A stretch of DNA of 64,000 bases from an uncultured Poribacteria bacterium. Its GTDB lineage: Bacteria; Poribacteria; WGA-4E; WGA-3G. This document shows, piece by piece, positions 15,841 through 24,772 of this stretch; position 1 is the first letter of the stretch; every line of letters begins with the position of its first letter. The notes beneath the pieces were generated by a model, which saw only the letters and a list, made by a program, of their open reading frames with translations, was not told the DNA's origin and ran no database searches. The DNA is taken from contig OX639992.1 of NCBI GenBank assembly GCA_951828515.1, positions 620,001 to 684,000 of the forward strand, in the 5' to 3' direction. The position numbers were made by a program, and so were the translations under genes.

Positions 15841-16794
15841 AAAAATAGCGATCGGATTGCCGGGGGAACCCGTCGCGCCTTTGAGACGTAGCGGTGCGAA
15901 ACTGAAGGCGAATTCATAAACCTTCGCTGCCGCCAGCTCCTCCGTGACAACGTTCTCAAGGTTGTAAATGCCGTGCTTAACGATAAACAGTTGATGCACC
16001 GGAAACGCGAGGGTTTCATCGGGGTTCGGGACAACCTCGATTCCCCAGTTATCGCAACATAACATCACAATCTTCTGATCGACGAGGTATTGTCCTGCTT
16101 CCAATCCGATACCGGGTTCCGTGGTATTGTAGCGATCATTGTCCGTCATCCAGAACTTACCCCAACCGGTATGGATGATAACGACATCGCCGGGCGTAAT
16201 TTGGACACCCTGTTTTTTCAAGGCACCTTCCAGATCAGCGCGTGTAATTTCATAACTGTCGTCGAGGTGTTCAACACCTTTATAGCCAGCGACATCAATG
16301 AGGACCCCGCGCGTCACGATCGGTCCTACATTCTCAACACCGAGTTCCGTGAGACCTTCGGCTTTGGCGAAATCGCGTTGGTGCAATCCGTTGTAGTAGA
16401 GGTCTCCAATGCCGATGTGACCGAGTCCGTCAAACTGCGTGCCAATTTGACCGATCTCGCCGCTAAAAATCTCTTCAAACCACGTCGTTTTGTTTTCACC
16501 GAGTGGTCCCGACATCGCTGGAATCCGCAGACTATAATGCCGCGTCCCAAAGACAGGGATACCACTTTCATAGACTCTGCCGAGTTGATAGACTTCACCA
16601 ACTTCTATTAAACTGGCGGCTTCTAACACTTTTTCTGGTGTTAATCGGTTGACCGCACCCCGCCGATCATCGGCACCCCATTCGGAAGGAAACCACGATT
16701 CTTGTGTGAGGGTAACGGTTGCTGTGAGGGCAAGTATGCCAAAGACAAGCCCAAATAAAATAAAACGCTGGTATTTTTTCGACTTTTTGAACAT
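15838..16794 (-). CDS. Cyclase-family (kynurenine formamidase-like) metal hydrolase, exported
   Basis: 318 residues. Residues 10-30 are a hydrophobic signal or anchor (FILFGLVFGILALTATVTL). The rest is a cyclase-family domain: SEWGADDRRGAVNRLTPEKV, VGEVYQLGRVYESGIP and the metal-site region IGQIGTQFDGLGH at about 116-128. In well-studied members this site reads HxGTHxDxPxH; here both early histidines are glutamine and the final histidine remains. Similar GTQxD subgroups exist, as I recall, so the protein may still be active. GDVVIIHTGWGKF and the final APLRLKGATGSP match the family. AGGAGGT stands 5 nt before the ATG. It is alone on its strand here. Confidence 0.82.
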   Translation of the reverse strand: MFKKSKKYQRFILFGLVFGILALTATVTLTQESWFPSEWGADDRRGAVNRLTPEKVLEAASLIEVGEVYQLGRVYESGIPVFGTRHYSLRIPAMSGPLGENKTTWFEEIFSGEIGQIGTQFDGLGHIGIGDLYYNGLHQRDFAKAEGLTELGVENVGPIVTRGVLIDVAGYKGVEHLDDSYEITRADLEGALKKQGVQITPGDVVIIHTGWGKFWMTDNDRYNTTEPGIGLEAGQYLVDQKIVMLCCDNWGIEVVPNPDETLAFPVHQLFIVKHGIYNLENVVTEELAAAKVYEFAFSFAPLRLKGATGSPGNPIAIF

Positions 16795-16986
16795 AATTAC
16801 CTCCTGAAATAGTAGTCAGCCGTCAGAGCGGATTTTTCAAAAAAAATCCTTTCAGCATGCTTCGCAGTGAGAATTGCATGAGGTTAATACCAAACACAAT
16901 CCTCTTAACTGATTACCGATCACTGATTACTGACAGTCATTAACGAACAGATACAGACCCTGTATCTACAGATGACAAGGGGTTCT

Positions 16987-17877
16987 ATGGACCTTACTTC
17001 AGTTGCCTTAATTTTGCTGTCAGCATTTTGCCACGCCTTATGGAATTTCTATAGTAAATCCAGTAGAGACACACGAATCCTCTTTTTTTGGTGCGGATTT
17101 TACACCGTAGCCATAGCGTTCATTGCCTTTGGTATCAAACATCCGGTAGTTCCGAAACCGGTATGGGGCTATATTGCTGGCTCTGCCTTTGTTCACCTAT
17201 TATACAAGCTGTCTTTGACGCACGCTTATACCGTTGGTGAGATTTCATTCGTCTATCCCATTGCACGCGCCGCACCAGCTTTCCTACCGCTTTTCGCCTT
17301 TTTTCTCCTAAAGGAACGAATTTCCGCGCAAGGTCTGATAGGTATCTTATGTGTGATGATCTCTATACTCCTCTATCAACAACGCGAAAAGCATATCCAA
17401 TTCAAAACATTCTTTCGCTACCTTCGCAAACCGGATTCCCTCTGGGCTTTTGCGACCCTGGCGAGTGTCATTGGGTACTCACTGATAGACAAGCAAGGGA
17501 TGTCTGAATTTCATCGCTATTCGGCGGATACCCCTTTATGGCGAGCCGTGACCTACTATTTAATGGAGAATAGTATCTCGCAAGTGTTTTACGGGTTGTC
17601 CTGTCTCGCTCGGTTTCCACACCAACAGGTTATCCAGATCGGACGCACGGAATGGAAACGGGCACTCGCTATTGTCGGGCTCTCGTTGGTATCCTATTCA
17701 CTCATCCTCTACGTCTTGATGACAGAAAAGGTCAGTTACGTAACAGCGGTTCGGCAGTGTTCTGTCATTTTCGTCGTTCTGCTCGGTGGGTACGCCTTGA
17801 AAGAGACTTACACCAGACGCCGCTTGATCGCAGCCGTGATAATGGTACTCGGCATTTTTTTGATAGCCAATTTTTAA
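16987..17877 (+). CDS. EamA/DMT-superfamily transporter
   Basis: 296 residues starting MDLTSVALILLSAFCHALWN, with about ten hydrophobic helices and two EamA halves. FVYPIARAAPAFLPLFAF and KERISAQGLIGILCVMISI are typical of the fourth and fifth helices of the first half; LYVLMTEKVSYVTAVRQCS and the final VIMVLGIFLIANF are typical of the second. These proteins are inner-membrane exporters or importers of amino acids, metabolites or nucleotide sugars; the substrate is unknown. AAGGGG lies 5 nt before the ATG at 16987, which is why it is preferred to the one at 16972. Confidence 0.88.
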   Translation: MDLTSVALILLSAFCHALWNFYSKSSRDTRILFFWCGFYTVAIAFIAFGIKHPVVPKPVWGYIAGSAFVHLLYKLSLTHAYTVGEISFVYPIARAAPAFLPLFAFFLLKERISAQGLIGILCVMISILLYQQREKHIQFKTFFRYLRKPDSLWAFATLASVIGYSLIDKQGMSEFHRYSADTPLWRAVTYYLMENSISQVFYGLSCLARFPHQQVIQIGRTEWKRALAIVGLSLVSYSLILYVLMTEKVSYVTAVRQCSVIFVVLLGGYALKETYTRRRLIAAVIMVLGIFLIANF

Positions 17878-17879
17878 TT

Positions 17880-18198
17880 TTTAATTATACCTTGCGGTTC
17901 GGTCAGGTGAATTGGCTAAATAACGCCAATCAACGTATATCCGCCTGCGCCGTTGTTGCAGGCTACATCTTTAGCACCACAAGAAAACTGTTCTCAATTA
18001 TACCTTGCGGTTCGGTCAGGTGAATTGGCTAAATAACACCAATCAACGTATATCCGCCTGCGCCGTTGTTGCAGGTTTTTTATTTCACCTTGCGGTTCGG
18101 TGAGGTAGGTTTAGATATTGAAGTGCCTTTCCGTATATCTAGGGGAAACGCCCTATCAAAAACCCTGCGCCGTTGTTGCAGGCTATATCTTTAGCACT
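17880..18198 (-). repeat. Three consecutive gene-boundary repeats
   Basis: Copies at 17880-17977, 17997-18076 and 18085-18198 lie in the same orientation. The first two are nearly identical over CCTTGCGGTTCGGTCAGGTG ... GCGCCGTTGTTGCAGG; the third differs in the middle. Minus-strand reading gives GCCTGCAACAACGGCGCAGG, a hairpin, and at the other end GCAAGGTATAATTAAA, which contains a TATAAT sequence. They fill the space between the EamA stop and the dehydrogenase stop. The spacing is too irregular and the copies too few for CRISPR. Confidence 0.75.
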
Positions 18199-18232
18199 AT
18201 CAAAAATCTCCGACCTAATAACTAAAAAAACC

Positions 18233-19207
18233 TCAACCGAAGGAGACACCCAATTTGACGCTCCGTTCGGGATGATTGTCCATCTCTATGTAGGCTTCGA
18301 CTGAATCTTCAAACGGCACGACTGGATCAACGACACCTTCACAGTCAAATCGTCCTGCAGCAAGCCACTTCCAACAGGTATCAATAATACGCTTGAAATT
18401 CCAACGCGGGTGATCGCGGTTCGGATCACTGTTGGCGCGTGCAAAGATTATATTCGGAATGTTGACATGGGCGACAGCTCCGAGGTCAAGCCCACCTGTA
18501 CACGCTTTTGCGCGTCCAGCATAGACGATTGTTCCCTCAAAAGTGACGCTACGGAGGGCATCATCGAGAGCCTCGTAGATAGCACTGGTTTCCACAGCGA
18601 CATCAACGCCGAGCCCGCCGGTCGCTTCTTTGAGCACCTCACCGACATTGCAGGCAGTCGGGTCAATGACAAGCTCCGCGCCCGTCTGCTCAGCGACTTT
18701 CCGCCGTCTTTCAATCGGGTCTACGGCAGCGACGAAATCAGCCCCTGCGATCCGCGCCATCTGCACCGTCATCAACCCAATGGCACCCAGCCCAAAGACA
18801 GCGACCCGCTCACCAACTCGGACTTTGCCATCACGAATAGCGGACATTGCGAAGTGTGCTGGATCGTAGCAGACCGCCTGTTTCCACGTCATCTGATCGG
18901 GCATCTTGAGAAGCCGGTTTGCGCCCCATGTGTGTGTCTCCTTGAGGTGTCCGTGGCTAGCGACGCGTTCTCCAATCTCGAAACCTTCAACGTCGTCCCC
19001 GATCTCAATGATTTTTCCGACACACATATTCCCAAGTGTCAGTGGAAAATTTGCGTTGTTGTATCCGTAGTACGCTGTCAGTTCGGTACCGCGTTTGGGT
19101 GCACCGAAATCGACTTGAACCCGGACACTGTCTGCGGGGACGGGACCATCTTCATATTCCCTCAAGACGGGTTGCCGGGGGGCAACCGCGATTAATTCTT
19201 TTGGCAT
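18233..19207 (-). CDS. MDR-family dehydrogenase (alcohol dehydrogenase-like)
   Basis: 324 residues. The N-terminal GroES-like part has VQVDFGAPKRGTELTAYYG and LGNMCVGKIIEIGDDV. The nucleotide-binding part has VAVFGLGAIGLMTVQMAR (136-153) with the NAD(P) motif GLGAIG and the strand AAVDPIERRR. The usual catalytic-zinc cysteine and histidine and the four structural-zinc cysteines are not visible, so it is probably a zinc-independent member and its reaction is unknown. AGGAG lies about 7 nt before the ATG. No co-directional neighbour is close. Confidence 0.85.
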   Translation of the reverse strand: MPKELIAVAPRQPVLREYEDGPVPADSVRVQVDFGAPKRGTELTAYYGYNNANFPLTLGNMCVGKIIEIGDDVEGFEIGERVASHGHLKETHTWGANRLLKMPDQMTWKQAVCYDPAHFAMSAIRDGKVRVGERVAVFGLGAIGLMTVQMARIAGADFVAAVDPIERRRKVAEQTGAELVIDPTACNVGEVLKEATGGLGVDVAVETSAIYEALDDALRSVTFEGTIVYAGRAKACTGGLDLGAVAHVNIPNIIFARANSDPNRDHPRWNFKRIIDTCWKWLAAGRFDCEGVVDPVVPFEDSVEAYIEMDNHPERSVKLGVSFG

Positions 19208-19342
19208 GCTTTTCTCCTTTACTTCCGTATCAACATCTTCCGGGTTGCGGTGAAATCGCCTGCCGTGAGGGTGTTGAACATAGAATGAACATGAAAAAAA
19301 TCCAAAACAATTTCGTTTTCATTGAAAATCTCTTTTTTCAAT

Positions 19343-19461
19343 AGGACTTACGCAATTTTGACTGTAGCGTGCTCTGTGAGATAGAGCGTCAAAAAAACAG
19401 AGGCGTTCTGGTGGCACGACCTAACAGGTTATGCTACAAAAGAGCAGCATACGGAAGTCCT
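19343..19461. mobile_element. 119-bp AGGACTTACGCA MITE-like element, copy 1
   Basis: The left end is AGGACTTACGCAATTTTG and the right end, read inversely, is AGGACTTCCGTATG. A 120-bp element with matching ends is at 23539-23658, and a single end is at 24859-24874. It has no coding capacity. It lies between a dehydrogenase and a toxin-antitoxin pair. Confidence 0.6.
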
Positions 19462-19487
19462 AACTAAAGTTTGGTTAACTAATTCTG

Positions 19488-19829
19488 TTATTCGCCCATT
19501 TCTTTGAGATATTCACTCAATTTTTTCAACAACCGTTTGTGTCGTTCTTCTGAAATAGAGCCTATGTACCCTACTATTTCGCCTATCTGTATTTGACTTA
19601 GAAAACCAAGTCGAATCAAAGATGTCTCTCTAAGCTGTCTTAGATTATCGTCTTGAGGCGTGACAATTTCGTCGAAACCCGCAACACAATATTGCAATCT
19701 TGTGGTTAGACCACAGGCAATAAAGGCGTGATAATTATGTGGCAACTGTTGTAGGCAAACCGCGGGTCTAAGTTTTAACTGTCCTTCGGCATCCTTTAAA
19801 TAGACAACGATTACGTCACGCTCCTTCAT
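19488..19829 (-). CDS. MazF/PemK-like toxin
   Basis: 113 residues starting MKERDVIVVYLKD. The family opening with a R-P-V motif (LKLRPAVCLQQLP), a middle FIACGLTTRLQYCV and the late SLIRLGFLSQIQIGEIVGYI match the SH3-like PemK/MazF barrel. These toxins cut RNA at short sites when their antitoxin is degraded. The ATG lies 14 nt inside the upstream small gene's 3' end, so the two are coupled. Preceding sequence also allows a longer reading, but the overlap and the family start favour 19829. Confidence 0.75.
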   Translation of the reverse strand: MKERDVIVVYLKDAEGQLKLRPAVCLQQLPHNYHAFIACGLTTRLQYCVAGFDEIVTPQDDNLRQLRETSLIRLGFLSQIQIGEIVGYIGSISEERHKRLLKKLSEYLKEMGE

Positions 19830-20043
19830 TAGACTCCTTTTCTCTTGCACACTTACGTTTCTCGGAACCACACTTCTTGTCAGTTCCTTCATAGTCAGGG
19901 TTTAGTGCAGTGAGCATGTCTAATGTATATTCGGGTTCGTCATCATCGTATGCTGCCTCTAAACCACGCGCTGGCACGCGTTTCTCAAAAACCTGATCTC
20001 CTTCAACTTTTTCCTTCTTCAAAGGTCCAGTTCGATCCGGCAT
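19816..20043 (-). CDS. Probable antitoxin of the MazF-like pair
   Basis: 75 residues starting MPDRTGPLKKEKVEGDQVFE, with GGAGG 8 nt before this ATG; an ATG five codons earlier lacks a site. It is very charged, with a central acidic stretch YDDDEPEYTLDML and a basic tail KKCGSEKRKCAREKE. No recognised DNA-binding fold is seen. The role is inferred from position: it ends inside the toxin start, the normal order for antitoxin-toxin pairs. If it is an antitoxin, its type is unusual. Confidence 0.55.
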   Translation of the reverse strand: MPDRTGPLKKEKVEGDQVFEKRVPARGLEAAYDDDEPEYTLDMLTALNPDYEGTDKKCGSEKRKCAREKESNEGA

Positions 20044-20347
20044 ATCACATTCCTCCATCTACTATGACGTGACGGCACAACGCCGTATGCTGATCGCTAT
20101 GTAGGTCACAATTGATGTATCCGGGCAATCCATCAATGCATCCAAGAAGTGATCCGTATTGCTACACGTAGGAAATAACAATTATCACGAAACAGGAATT
20201 ATTATACCATACAAAAATTTAGAGGGCAAACGGAATCGTCTTGACGGACGGTGCCTCCGACTGCGGGATATTTTCGTTTCTGATCGAGATTTTTGGGGTA
20301 GGCGCACTTACCAAAAGTGCACCTACCGGTGAATGTGAGGTGTGGAA
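20044..20347. other. Non-coding stretch with a small palindrome
   Basis: No gene is seen. GGTAGGCGCACTT-ACCAAA-AGTGCACCTACC at 20297-20327 is a hairpin of the same style as the GGTGCGGTT repeats. It is close to the stop of the metallohydrolase gene and may help end its transcript. Confidence 0.5.
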
Positions 20348-22843
20348 CTAATGTGGGATACCCAATTGATGCATCCGACGGTGAATCGCTTCTCGTGCCT
20401 CTTGGAACGGACGAGAGAGGAATTCCTGATGATCGTCCTCGCCGTGATGGTGTGTCACAGTGCCGTGTTCATGGTGGCGCGCTGTCTGTTGAATATAGGA
20501 CAATCCACCCTCAATCAAGGTCAGCATGTAGTTCGCTGTTTCTGGGTCAAACATCCACCACTCACCACCGACTGCTATGTAGACAGGGGAGGTGTGAGCG
20601 ATGATGCCGCGTCCCCATCCATCGTGGTGTGGAACGGCTTGGGCATAATCAGGTCCGCCGCACCGCGCCGCAATCCAGGAATGCTTGTCCACTTTCAGAT
20701 TCGCTTTCAGGCGTAGATGCGCCTTGCCATCTTTGTCCTCAGTCGAAGCAACGACGTGTCCCGCCTGGATAATCTGCAAGGTATGGATCGGGAAGATGGA
20801 ATCTGCGGAGGCTTCAACTTCAACTGTGCCGCCGTTACCGGGTAGGTTAATCGTGCTACCGATCGGCTGTCCATCAACAGTAAGACGGATCATGGGACCG
20901 CCACTGAGGAATGTATTTCCGGCACTCATGTATTTGCACCAGTTATCGTAATTGAATTCTTCGTTGTCAGGGATGTGAACGTAGGTACGATAGACGCCTA
21001 CGGGGACATCGCTACTCATCTTATCCGTTCCACCGACAAGCGGCAATTTATAGCCACAGTTGAGGTAGCGGTAGTACTCAAGGTGCCCATACATCGCATT
21101 GGTGAGATACTCGACAGCATCAACACGTCCGGTAGCAATGAGTGTTGCGGGTTCGCAATTCGGATTCGGAATGTGTGGCAAAACAACGGTGCCGCCCTGC
21201 GCGTGGCACGCATCCGCCCAGTGCGAAAGCGTGACCTCCATATTTCCACCGAGTTCGGCTTCCCCAGGACCATCCGAACACCATGGCGCGACCTGCTCCT
21301 TTAAACCGAGGAGTGTAAGATGACCGAGGACATGCTGGCGATTTTCTTGTGTCGCATAGACAATACTCCGTCCATCAGCAGACGTTGTGGGTCTTCCGAT
21401 GAACTCTTCTGTATTCGTAAAGAGATGCCCCCACTGCGAGAGGAGCAGGTTGACGACACCGAGATCTTCGCCTTGTGCTTCGGTATGTGCGCCCTGCGTA
21501 GAGAGGAAATGAACGTGCGTATCACCGCTGAAATAGCGTTCGGCGTTCATATTGCACCACCGCTTTAAGCGTAACGTTAACTCACGTTGCCCCGGTTTTA
21601 TGTTGACGGTGGTTCGCAATGGCGTGTATTCAAAACCGCGAGCGATATCAACAATAACATCTCCACGAGGCAGCCATCCCTGACACGTGCCGTCAATGTA
21701 GGCGTAACTAATCTGTCCTAACCGGACATCACCACCGACATCTACGTGCCATGTGCCCATGTTGGAATTGACGTGTGCATGGTGTCCGTGCGGTGCATAC
21801 GGCACCCCGTGCGGGGAACGGAAATGGACGCGGCATGGCACGGGTCTGTTTGTATCCTCGTCAATTACGGTGGTATGCACCCAGTTTCTGCCGGAGTCGA
21901 TGACCTCTACCTTAACGCGTTCATTGGGTTGAACGGTACCCTTTTCCTGAACCTCTCCCCAGTTCACAGTGCCGAGCGTCTCACCTTGGTTCTTGACTTC
22001 AACACTTGCGGACGGAGTGGCGGCTACCTCAACGTAAGCGGGACTGCTTTTGTTGTTTTGGGATTCACCCCAACCTTTGAAATCATCGTTGATAAACGCA
22101 TCGGGTGCGTTCTCTGGCAACGGATACGGATAGGTTGCAACACCACGGTCAACATTGACTTCCATATCAAAGGGTTTGTCAGCATCGTCAGATTGAGGAA
22201 GCGTGATTTTGACTTCGCGGCGGGGACGGCGTGGTATTGGGTCCTCGTCAAGATAACCGAGCGTAATCGCTGCGACAATAAAACGTCGTTCTTGGGGTTG
22301 AATTTCAATTGACGCGACTTCAACATCGTCTCTCGGATTTTTCCAGGTCCACAAATAGTAGTCGCGCGGCGTCCCTTGGCTGACTTCTGTTTGTCGGTTG
22401 CCCGCGGATCCCCAAGGTCCCTCGTGTCGTGGCGACAAACTTTCCTGTCGGTCAGGTATAGCGAGGAAGGTCTGTTGTCCCCATCCCTGTGGCACGCTGC
22501 CGATCTCAAAGCGTTCGCGAATTGGGACACTCACCGTTTCGCCATCGGTGTAATGGAAAACGTAATTGGCGATTAGCCTCGCTATCGGTTCGCCTTCAGG
22601 GATGCGTGATTCAAGCAGGCGATGCACAAAGATAACACGCTTCGGATTCGCACCGACTGGAACTTGGATAGGGTCGGTGTTAACGTTTTCACCGAACCCC
22701 AGAAAACATTTTTCACCTTCAGAGATATTGAACGGAAGCCCGTGAAATGTTTGCTGTCCCAATGTTGGTGCTGTGTTAGCACGGATTATTTCTGCATCAA
22801 CATTACATAATTTGGAAAGAGAAATGGGCTGGTAGTCTTGCAT
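20348..22843 (-). CDS. CehA/McbA-like metallohydrolase
   Basis: 831 residues. The N-terminal 430 residues hold beta-sandwich-like regions with repeated charged stretches. The catalytic part begins RYFSGDTHVHFLSTQGAHT, with H443 and H445, the HxH site of PHP/amidohydrolase-type metal enzymes, followed by VVLPHIPNPNCEP and KLPLVGGTDKMSSDVPVGV. This pattern matches the CehA/McbA family, known from carbamate hydrolases but broad in substrate. No signal peptide is seen. The C-terminus ends in a histidine-rich stretch RHHEHGTVTHHHGEDDH, which could hold metal. AAGGAAG lies 7 nt before the ATG. It is flanked by two toxin-antitoxin pairs. Confidence 0.8.
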   Translation of the reverse strand: MQDYQPISLSKLCNVDAEIIRANTAPTLGQQTFHGLPFNISEGEKCFLGFGENVNTDPIQVPVGANPKRVIFVHRLLESRIPEGEPIARLIANYVFHYTDGETVSVPIRERFEIGSVPQGWGQQTFLAIPDRQESLSPRHEGPWGSAGNRQTEVSQGTPRDYYLWTWKNPRDDVEVASIEIQPQERRFIVAAITLGYLDEDPIPRRPRREVKITLPQSDDADKPFDMEVNVDRGVATYPYPLPENAPDAFINDDFKGWGESQNNKSSPAYVEVAATPSASVEVKNQGETLGTVNWGEVQEKGTVQPNERVKVEVIDSGRNWVHTTVIDEDTNRPVPCRVHFRSPHGVPYAPHGHHAHVNSNMGTWHVDVGGDVRLGQISYAYIDGTCQGWLPRGDVIVDIARGFEYTPLRTTVNIKPGQRELTLRLKRWCNMNAERYFSGDTHVHFLSTQGAHTEAQGEDLGVVNLLLSQWGHLFTNTEEFIGRPTTSADGRSIVYATQENRQHVLGHLTLLGLKEQVAPWCSDGPGEAELGGNMEVTLSHWADACHAQGGTVVLPHIPNPNCEPATLIATGRVDAVEYLTNAMYGHLEYYRYLNCGYKLPLVGGTDKMSSDVPVGVYRTYVHIPDNEEFNYDNWCKYMSAGNTFLSGGPMIRLTVDGQPIGSTINLPGNGGTVEVEASADSIFPIHTLQIIQAGHVVASTEDKDGKAHLRLKANLKVDKHSWIAARCGGPDYAQAVPHHDGWGRGIIAHTSPVYIAVGGEWWMFDPETANYMLTLIEGGLSYIQQTARHHEHGTVTHHHGEDDHQEFLSRPFQEAREAIHRRMHQLGIPH

Positions 22844-22955
22844 GATATGCTTCCTTTTGAAACAAACGCCTTTTCAGAGACTTCTGAATAACATTCGTTA
22901 TGCAATCTGCTCAAATAGAATGGTCTAACTTATAGTTGTGTCAGGCAATTATCAC

Positions 22956-23231
22956 CTAAGATGATTCGATCGTGTGGAGGCGTTCAGCTAACCACAAGTT
23001 AACCAAAGTTTCTGGTAAGACTCCCTGTTCCAGTGCTTGTTTTTCGATTTTTTCATAGATCTCTGGAGTAAGTGTTACACGACACTTTCGCTGCATCCGA
23101 ACCTCAAAATTGACTTCATGTGTTTCATCCCAGTGGTCAGCCAAACTATGCGTGTCCCAATAGTCGGCTATCTCCTCCAGAGTTCGTGCCTTAGATATAC
23201 TGGTAACCTGTTCATCTCTATTTTCTTTCAT
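22956..23231 (-). CDS. CopG-type antitoxin (BrnA-like)
   Basis: 91 residues. The N-terminal half has the CopG-antitoxin pattern ARTLEEIADYWDTHSLADHW, a BrnA-like motif, and the C-terminal half carries a ribbon-helix-helix segment RKCRVTLTPEIYEKIEKQAL. Such proteins bind their own promoter and neutralise the toxin. The ATG lies within the last 14 nt of the toxin gene, so translation is coupled, and toxin first is the normal BrnTA order. Pairing is inferred from order and family. Confidence 0.8.
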   Translation of the reverse strand: MKENRDEQVTSISKARTLEEIADYWDTHSLADHWDETHEVNFEVRMQRKCRVTLTPEIYEKIEKQALEQGVLPETLVNLWLAERLHTIESS

Positions 23232-23502
23232 ATCTTCTTCTCTCCTTTTGATCCATATCGCGGGCGCTCAGAATGAGTGCAAGATTTTTCTCTTTCTGAA
23301 TGAAGAATACAATCAAGTAGCGGCCGGCATCTGTCTGTCCAGCAGCGGAATACACATCTTCCCCTTTCCTATATCCTGATTCAACAAAACGGTATTTCGG
23401 ACGGTTGAAAAATATTTCCTCAACTTCCTTTTGTGTGACATGGTGCTTCACGAAAAGTTTAACTAAAATGTCAGGGGGCCAGATGCAATCCTCAATATAC
23501 AT
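23218..23502 (-). CDS. BrnT-like toxin
   Basis: 94 residues. IWPPDILVKLFVKHHVTQKEVEEIFFNRP, ADR-like middle GEDVYSAAGQTDAGRYLIVFFI and the late LALILSARDMDQKERRRYER match the BrnT/RelE-like family, with the invariant ISAR...ER..Y. These toxins are ribonucleases acting on translation. No clear ribosome site is seen. It begins 124 nt after the AGGACTTAC element at 23539-23658. Confidence 0.75.
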   Translation of the reverse strand: MYIEDCIWPPDILVKLFVKHHVTQKEVEEIFFNRPKYRFVESGYRKGEDVYSAAGQTDAGRYLIVFFIQKEKNLALILSARDMDQKERRRYERK

Positions 23503-23538
23503 ACTGGATTGGTCACATCCTTTCGCACATTCAAGTAT

Positions 23539-23658
23539 AGGACTTACTCATTTCCTCTTAAAGTCCGCCTGATAACAGGGATTTAGGGGGTTAAATCACT
23601 GAAATAACGCCTTTTTCGGTGAAAACTATCGCTTTTTTATGCGATTTGCGTAAGTCCT
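23539..23658. mobile_element. 120-bp AGGACTTACGCA MITE-like element, copy 2
   Basis: The left end is AGGACTTACTCATTTCC and the right end reads TGCGTAAGTCCT, an inverted pair of 12 nt with one difference. It is about the same length as copy 1 at 19343-19461. No coding capacity. Confidence 0.6.
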
Positions 23659-23702
23659 GTAACTGATAACTCTCACTGCGAGGAAACCGAAACTGAAAAC
23701 TA

Positions 23703-24698
23703 CTACAGCGGAAAATCAATTGACTGTCCCTGTTCAGAGGAGATATAGAACGCTTGCATCAACTCTGTGAGGTTTCGTCCATCTTGGATGGTAATCGTCA
23801 TTGGTTCATCGCGAAGAATCGCGTTAATCCACTGTTGTATCGGTTCAGGTGGTGCGGCAGGAGCGTTGGCGATGTATTCCGCTTTCTCCTCATCAGAAAG
23901 TTTACGGGTTTCAAAATGCATCTCACCGTGTCCTGCGGCGAATGAACCTTCCGTGCCGTAGATTTCAAGCAGATTCGGACCGGAACGCTGCGTCCACGCA
24001 ACATCAATCACGCCGAGTGCTTTGTTCGCAAACTCAACGACCGAAACGCTATTGTCATCAATCGGGAAATTGCCAGTAAAGTTGTTAATCTTAGCGATAG
24101 CACTCTTCGGTTCACCCATCAGCCATCGGATGACATCAACACGGTGACATCCCAAGTCAAAGAGCGCACCACCACCGGCGCGTACTGGATCTGCGAACCA
24201 TGCGCTTGTGCCGCTGAACCAACTATCCAGCGCGGCGGAATGTGCGATCCGCCCTCTACCGAACGTAATGTCCCCGATAAGTCCATCGTCAATCGCCTTT
24301 TTCGCAAACAAGATTTCTGGGTTCGCCCGAGAAGGCAGCGAAATCATGAACTTCACACCCGCTTTCTCAACGGCATCGATAATTGGATCACACTCGGCGA
24401 CGGTAATTGCGAGTGCTTTCTCCGTGAAAATATGTTTCCCTGCTTCAGCAGCGGCGATCATCACACGCGGATGGTCGGATGTAATCGCGTCAACAGCGAC
24501 CGCGTCTACGTCATCTCGACTGAGAACTTCGTCGAGATCGGTGTAGAACGGGACTTCGTACTGTTCAGCGGCATCTCTGCCACCGTATTCCTCTTCGTCC
24601 CAGACGGCAACGAGTTCGGTTTCAGGGTTTTCGTGAATTTTGCGGGCATAACCACCGGCGTGGACATGCGCCATACTAATCTTTGCGACTCTAATCAT
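23703..24698 (-). CDS. Gfo/Idh/MocA-family oxidoreductase
   Basis: 331 residues starting MIRVAKISMAHVHAGG. The N-terminal NAD-binding half reads VWDEEEYGGRDAAEQYEV and VDAITSDHPRVMIAAAEAG, followed by the motif EKALAITVAECDPIID. The C-terminal half has GRGRIAHSAALDSWF and LFDLGCHRVDVIRWLMGEPKS, where the conserved His lies. Family members oxidise or reduce sugars or cyclitols. An ORF start 99 nt upstream lies in repeat DNA; the one chosen is followed by recognised family sequence. No ribosome site is seen, and the repeat at 24699-24772 abuts the ATG. Confidence 0.88.
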   Translation of the reverse strand: MIRVAKISMAHVHAGGYARKIHENPETELVAVWDEEEYGGRDAAEQYEVPFYTDLDEVLSRDDVDAVAVDAITSDHPRVMIAAAEAGKHIFTEKALAITVAECDPIIDAVEKAGVKFMISLPSRANPEILFAKKAIDDGLIGDITFGRGRIAHSAALDSWFSGTSAWFADPVRAGGGALFDLGCHRVDVIRWLMGEPKSAIAKINNFTGNFPIDDNSVSVVEFANKALGVIDVAWTQRSGPNLLEIYGTEGSFAAGHGEMHFETRKLSDEEKAEYIANAPAAPPEPIQQWINAILRDEPMTITIQDGRNLTELMQAFYISSEQGQSIDFPL

Positions 24699-24772
24699 TT
24701 TTTTAATTTTCCTTGCGGTTCGGTCAGAGCGGGTTTGGAATTGGAAGTGCCATTCCGTAGATCTGAAAAAAC
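24699..24772 (-). repeat. Gene-boundary repeat, copy next to a Gfo/Idh start
   Basis: CCTTGCGGTTCGGTCAGAGC begins near the ATG of the Gfo/Idh gene, preceded by TTTTTTTAATTTT. The inside differs from other copies (TTTGGAATTGG...). It matches the family at the AT-rich end only, so this copy is more divergent. Confidence 0.55.

Noticed and set aside
17050-17061. TATAGTAAATCC matching the MITE end
   Set aside because: It lies inside the EamA gene in frame as Tyr-Ser-Lys-Ser and has no partner end nearby.
17880-18198. CRISPR-like array
   Set aside because: Repeats are about 80-110 nt with irregular gaps and appear singly elsewhere; no cas genes.
18410-19195. A 261-codon open frame opposite the MDR dehydrogenase
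   Set aside because: Shadow of the dehydrogenase; protein sequence has no family features.
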